NCBI RefSeq assembly: GCF_028204155.1
Contig: NZ_JAQLOI010000001.1
Span: forward strand, 1,116,001 to 1,180,000
DNA: 64,000 nucleotides
From: Vibrio algarum
GTDB lineage: Bacteria > Pseudomonadota > Gammaproteobacteria > Enterobacterales > Vibrionaceae
Direction: 5' to 3'
The notes below the pieces were generated by a model that had not been told where the DNA came from, did no database searches, and was given only the letters and a program-made list of their open reading frames with translations. Of this stretch, positions 63,924-64,000 are shown piece after piece; the first letter of the stretch is position 1; the number at the start of each line of letters is the position of its first letter. The position numbers and the translations under genes were made by a program.

Positions 63924-64000
63924 ATGAAAAAAATAGTTATAAGTTTGATGCTCTGCTTCAGTGTTGGAGCACAAGCGGCTAAACAATGTAGCGTTGACAT
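63924..64000 (+). CDS. secreted protein, start of an azurin-like gene (cut by window end)
   Basis: An ORF begins at ATG 63924 with CGAGGATGAT upstream and runs off the right edge. The first residues are a clear signal peptide, MKKIVISLMLCFSVGAQA, followed by AKQCSVD. Mature azurins begin AECSVDIQGND, so an azurin-type blue copper protein is plausible, but only 25 residues are visible. Confidence 0.5.
   Translation, partial: MKKIVISLMLCFSVGAQAAKQCSVD

Noticed and set aside
1..64000. CRISPR arrays, tRNA or rRNA genes, insertion sequences, prophage
   Set aside because: No regularly spaced repeats, tRNA-like cloverleaf or CCA ends, transposase or phage gene families were seen; apart from the decayed palindrome all genes are ordinary chromosomal types.

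Overview
The window looks like chromosomal DNA of a Vibrio or a close relative in Vibrionaceae. The pointers are a complete Na+-translocating NADH:quinone reductase operon (nqrA-F) with apbE and nqrM, an OmpK/Tsx porin, a DUF2850-like membrane protein, the long (343 aa) form of DapD, and moderately AT-rich DNA with short intergenic regions. I see no tRNA or rRNA gene, insertion sequence, prophage or CRISPR array.

Layout. 1-17.5 kb is a sugar block. It holds the 3' half of lacZ, the glucose PTS permease ptsG, a divergent response regulator / histidine kinase / glucose-type periplasmic binding protein operon, a LacI-family repressor divergent from a GH36 alpha-galactosidase, the Leloir operon galE-T-K-M and its repressor galR. 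Together these would cut alpha- and beta-galactosides and feed galactose and glucose into central metabolism. GalR/CRP-type sites precede galE and a pair of LacI-type operators precedes the alpha-galactosidase. 17.5-27.2 kb is mixed: glycerate kinase with CdaR, dapD, SOS gene yebG, an amino-acid-type ABC permease and binding protein without ATPase, an HlyD-like pair with an AraC-type regulator, and a YeiE-like LysR regulator. 27.3-38.4 kb is recC-recB-recD, a small ORF and argA with tandem ARG boxes. 38.4-50 kb is housekeeping: mltA, tcdA-csdE facing panE-yajL-csdA, ompK, ampG, a secreted cyclophilin with a YajG-like lipoprotein, rlmG and bolA. 50.4-57.7 kb is nqrABCDEF-apbE-nqrM. 57.8-64 kb holds an ammonium-transporter-like Amt-PAS-GGDEF-EAL protein, a convergent REC-REC-GGDEF protein, SOS-controlled dinB with a Gre-like partner, and the start of an azurin-like gene.

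Most notable points. (1) A glucose-type binding protein is translationally coupled to a two-component system and has no ABC transporter genes; it sits divergent from ptsG and suggests a periplasmic glucose-sensing system. (2) An Amt-type membrane sensor is fused to c-di-GMP domains. (3) A multi-hairpin, terminator-ended segment between the alpha-galactosidase and galE could be an RNA. (4) recB, the Amt-GGDEF-EAL gene, the AraC gene and probably the C_GCAxxG_C_C gene are each one base short at a run of exactly seven A (or T), and mltA is one base short at a T run. This points to homopolymer sequencing errors more than to five real mutations, so these genes may be intact in the organism.
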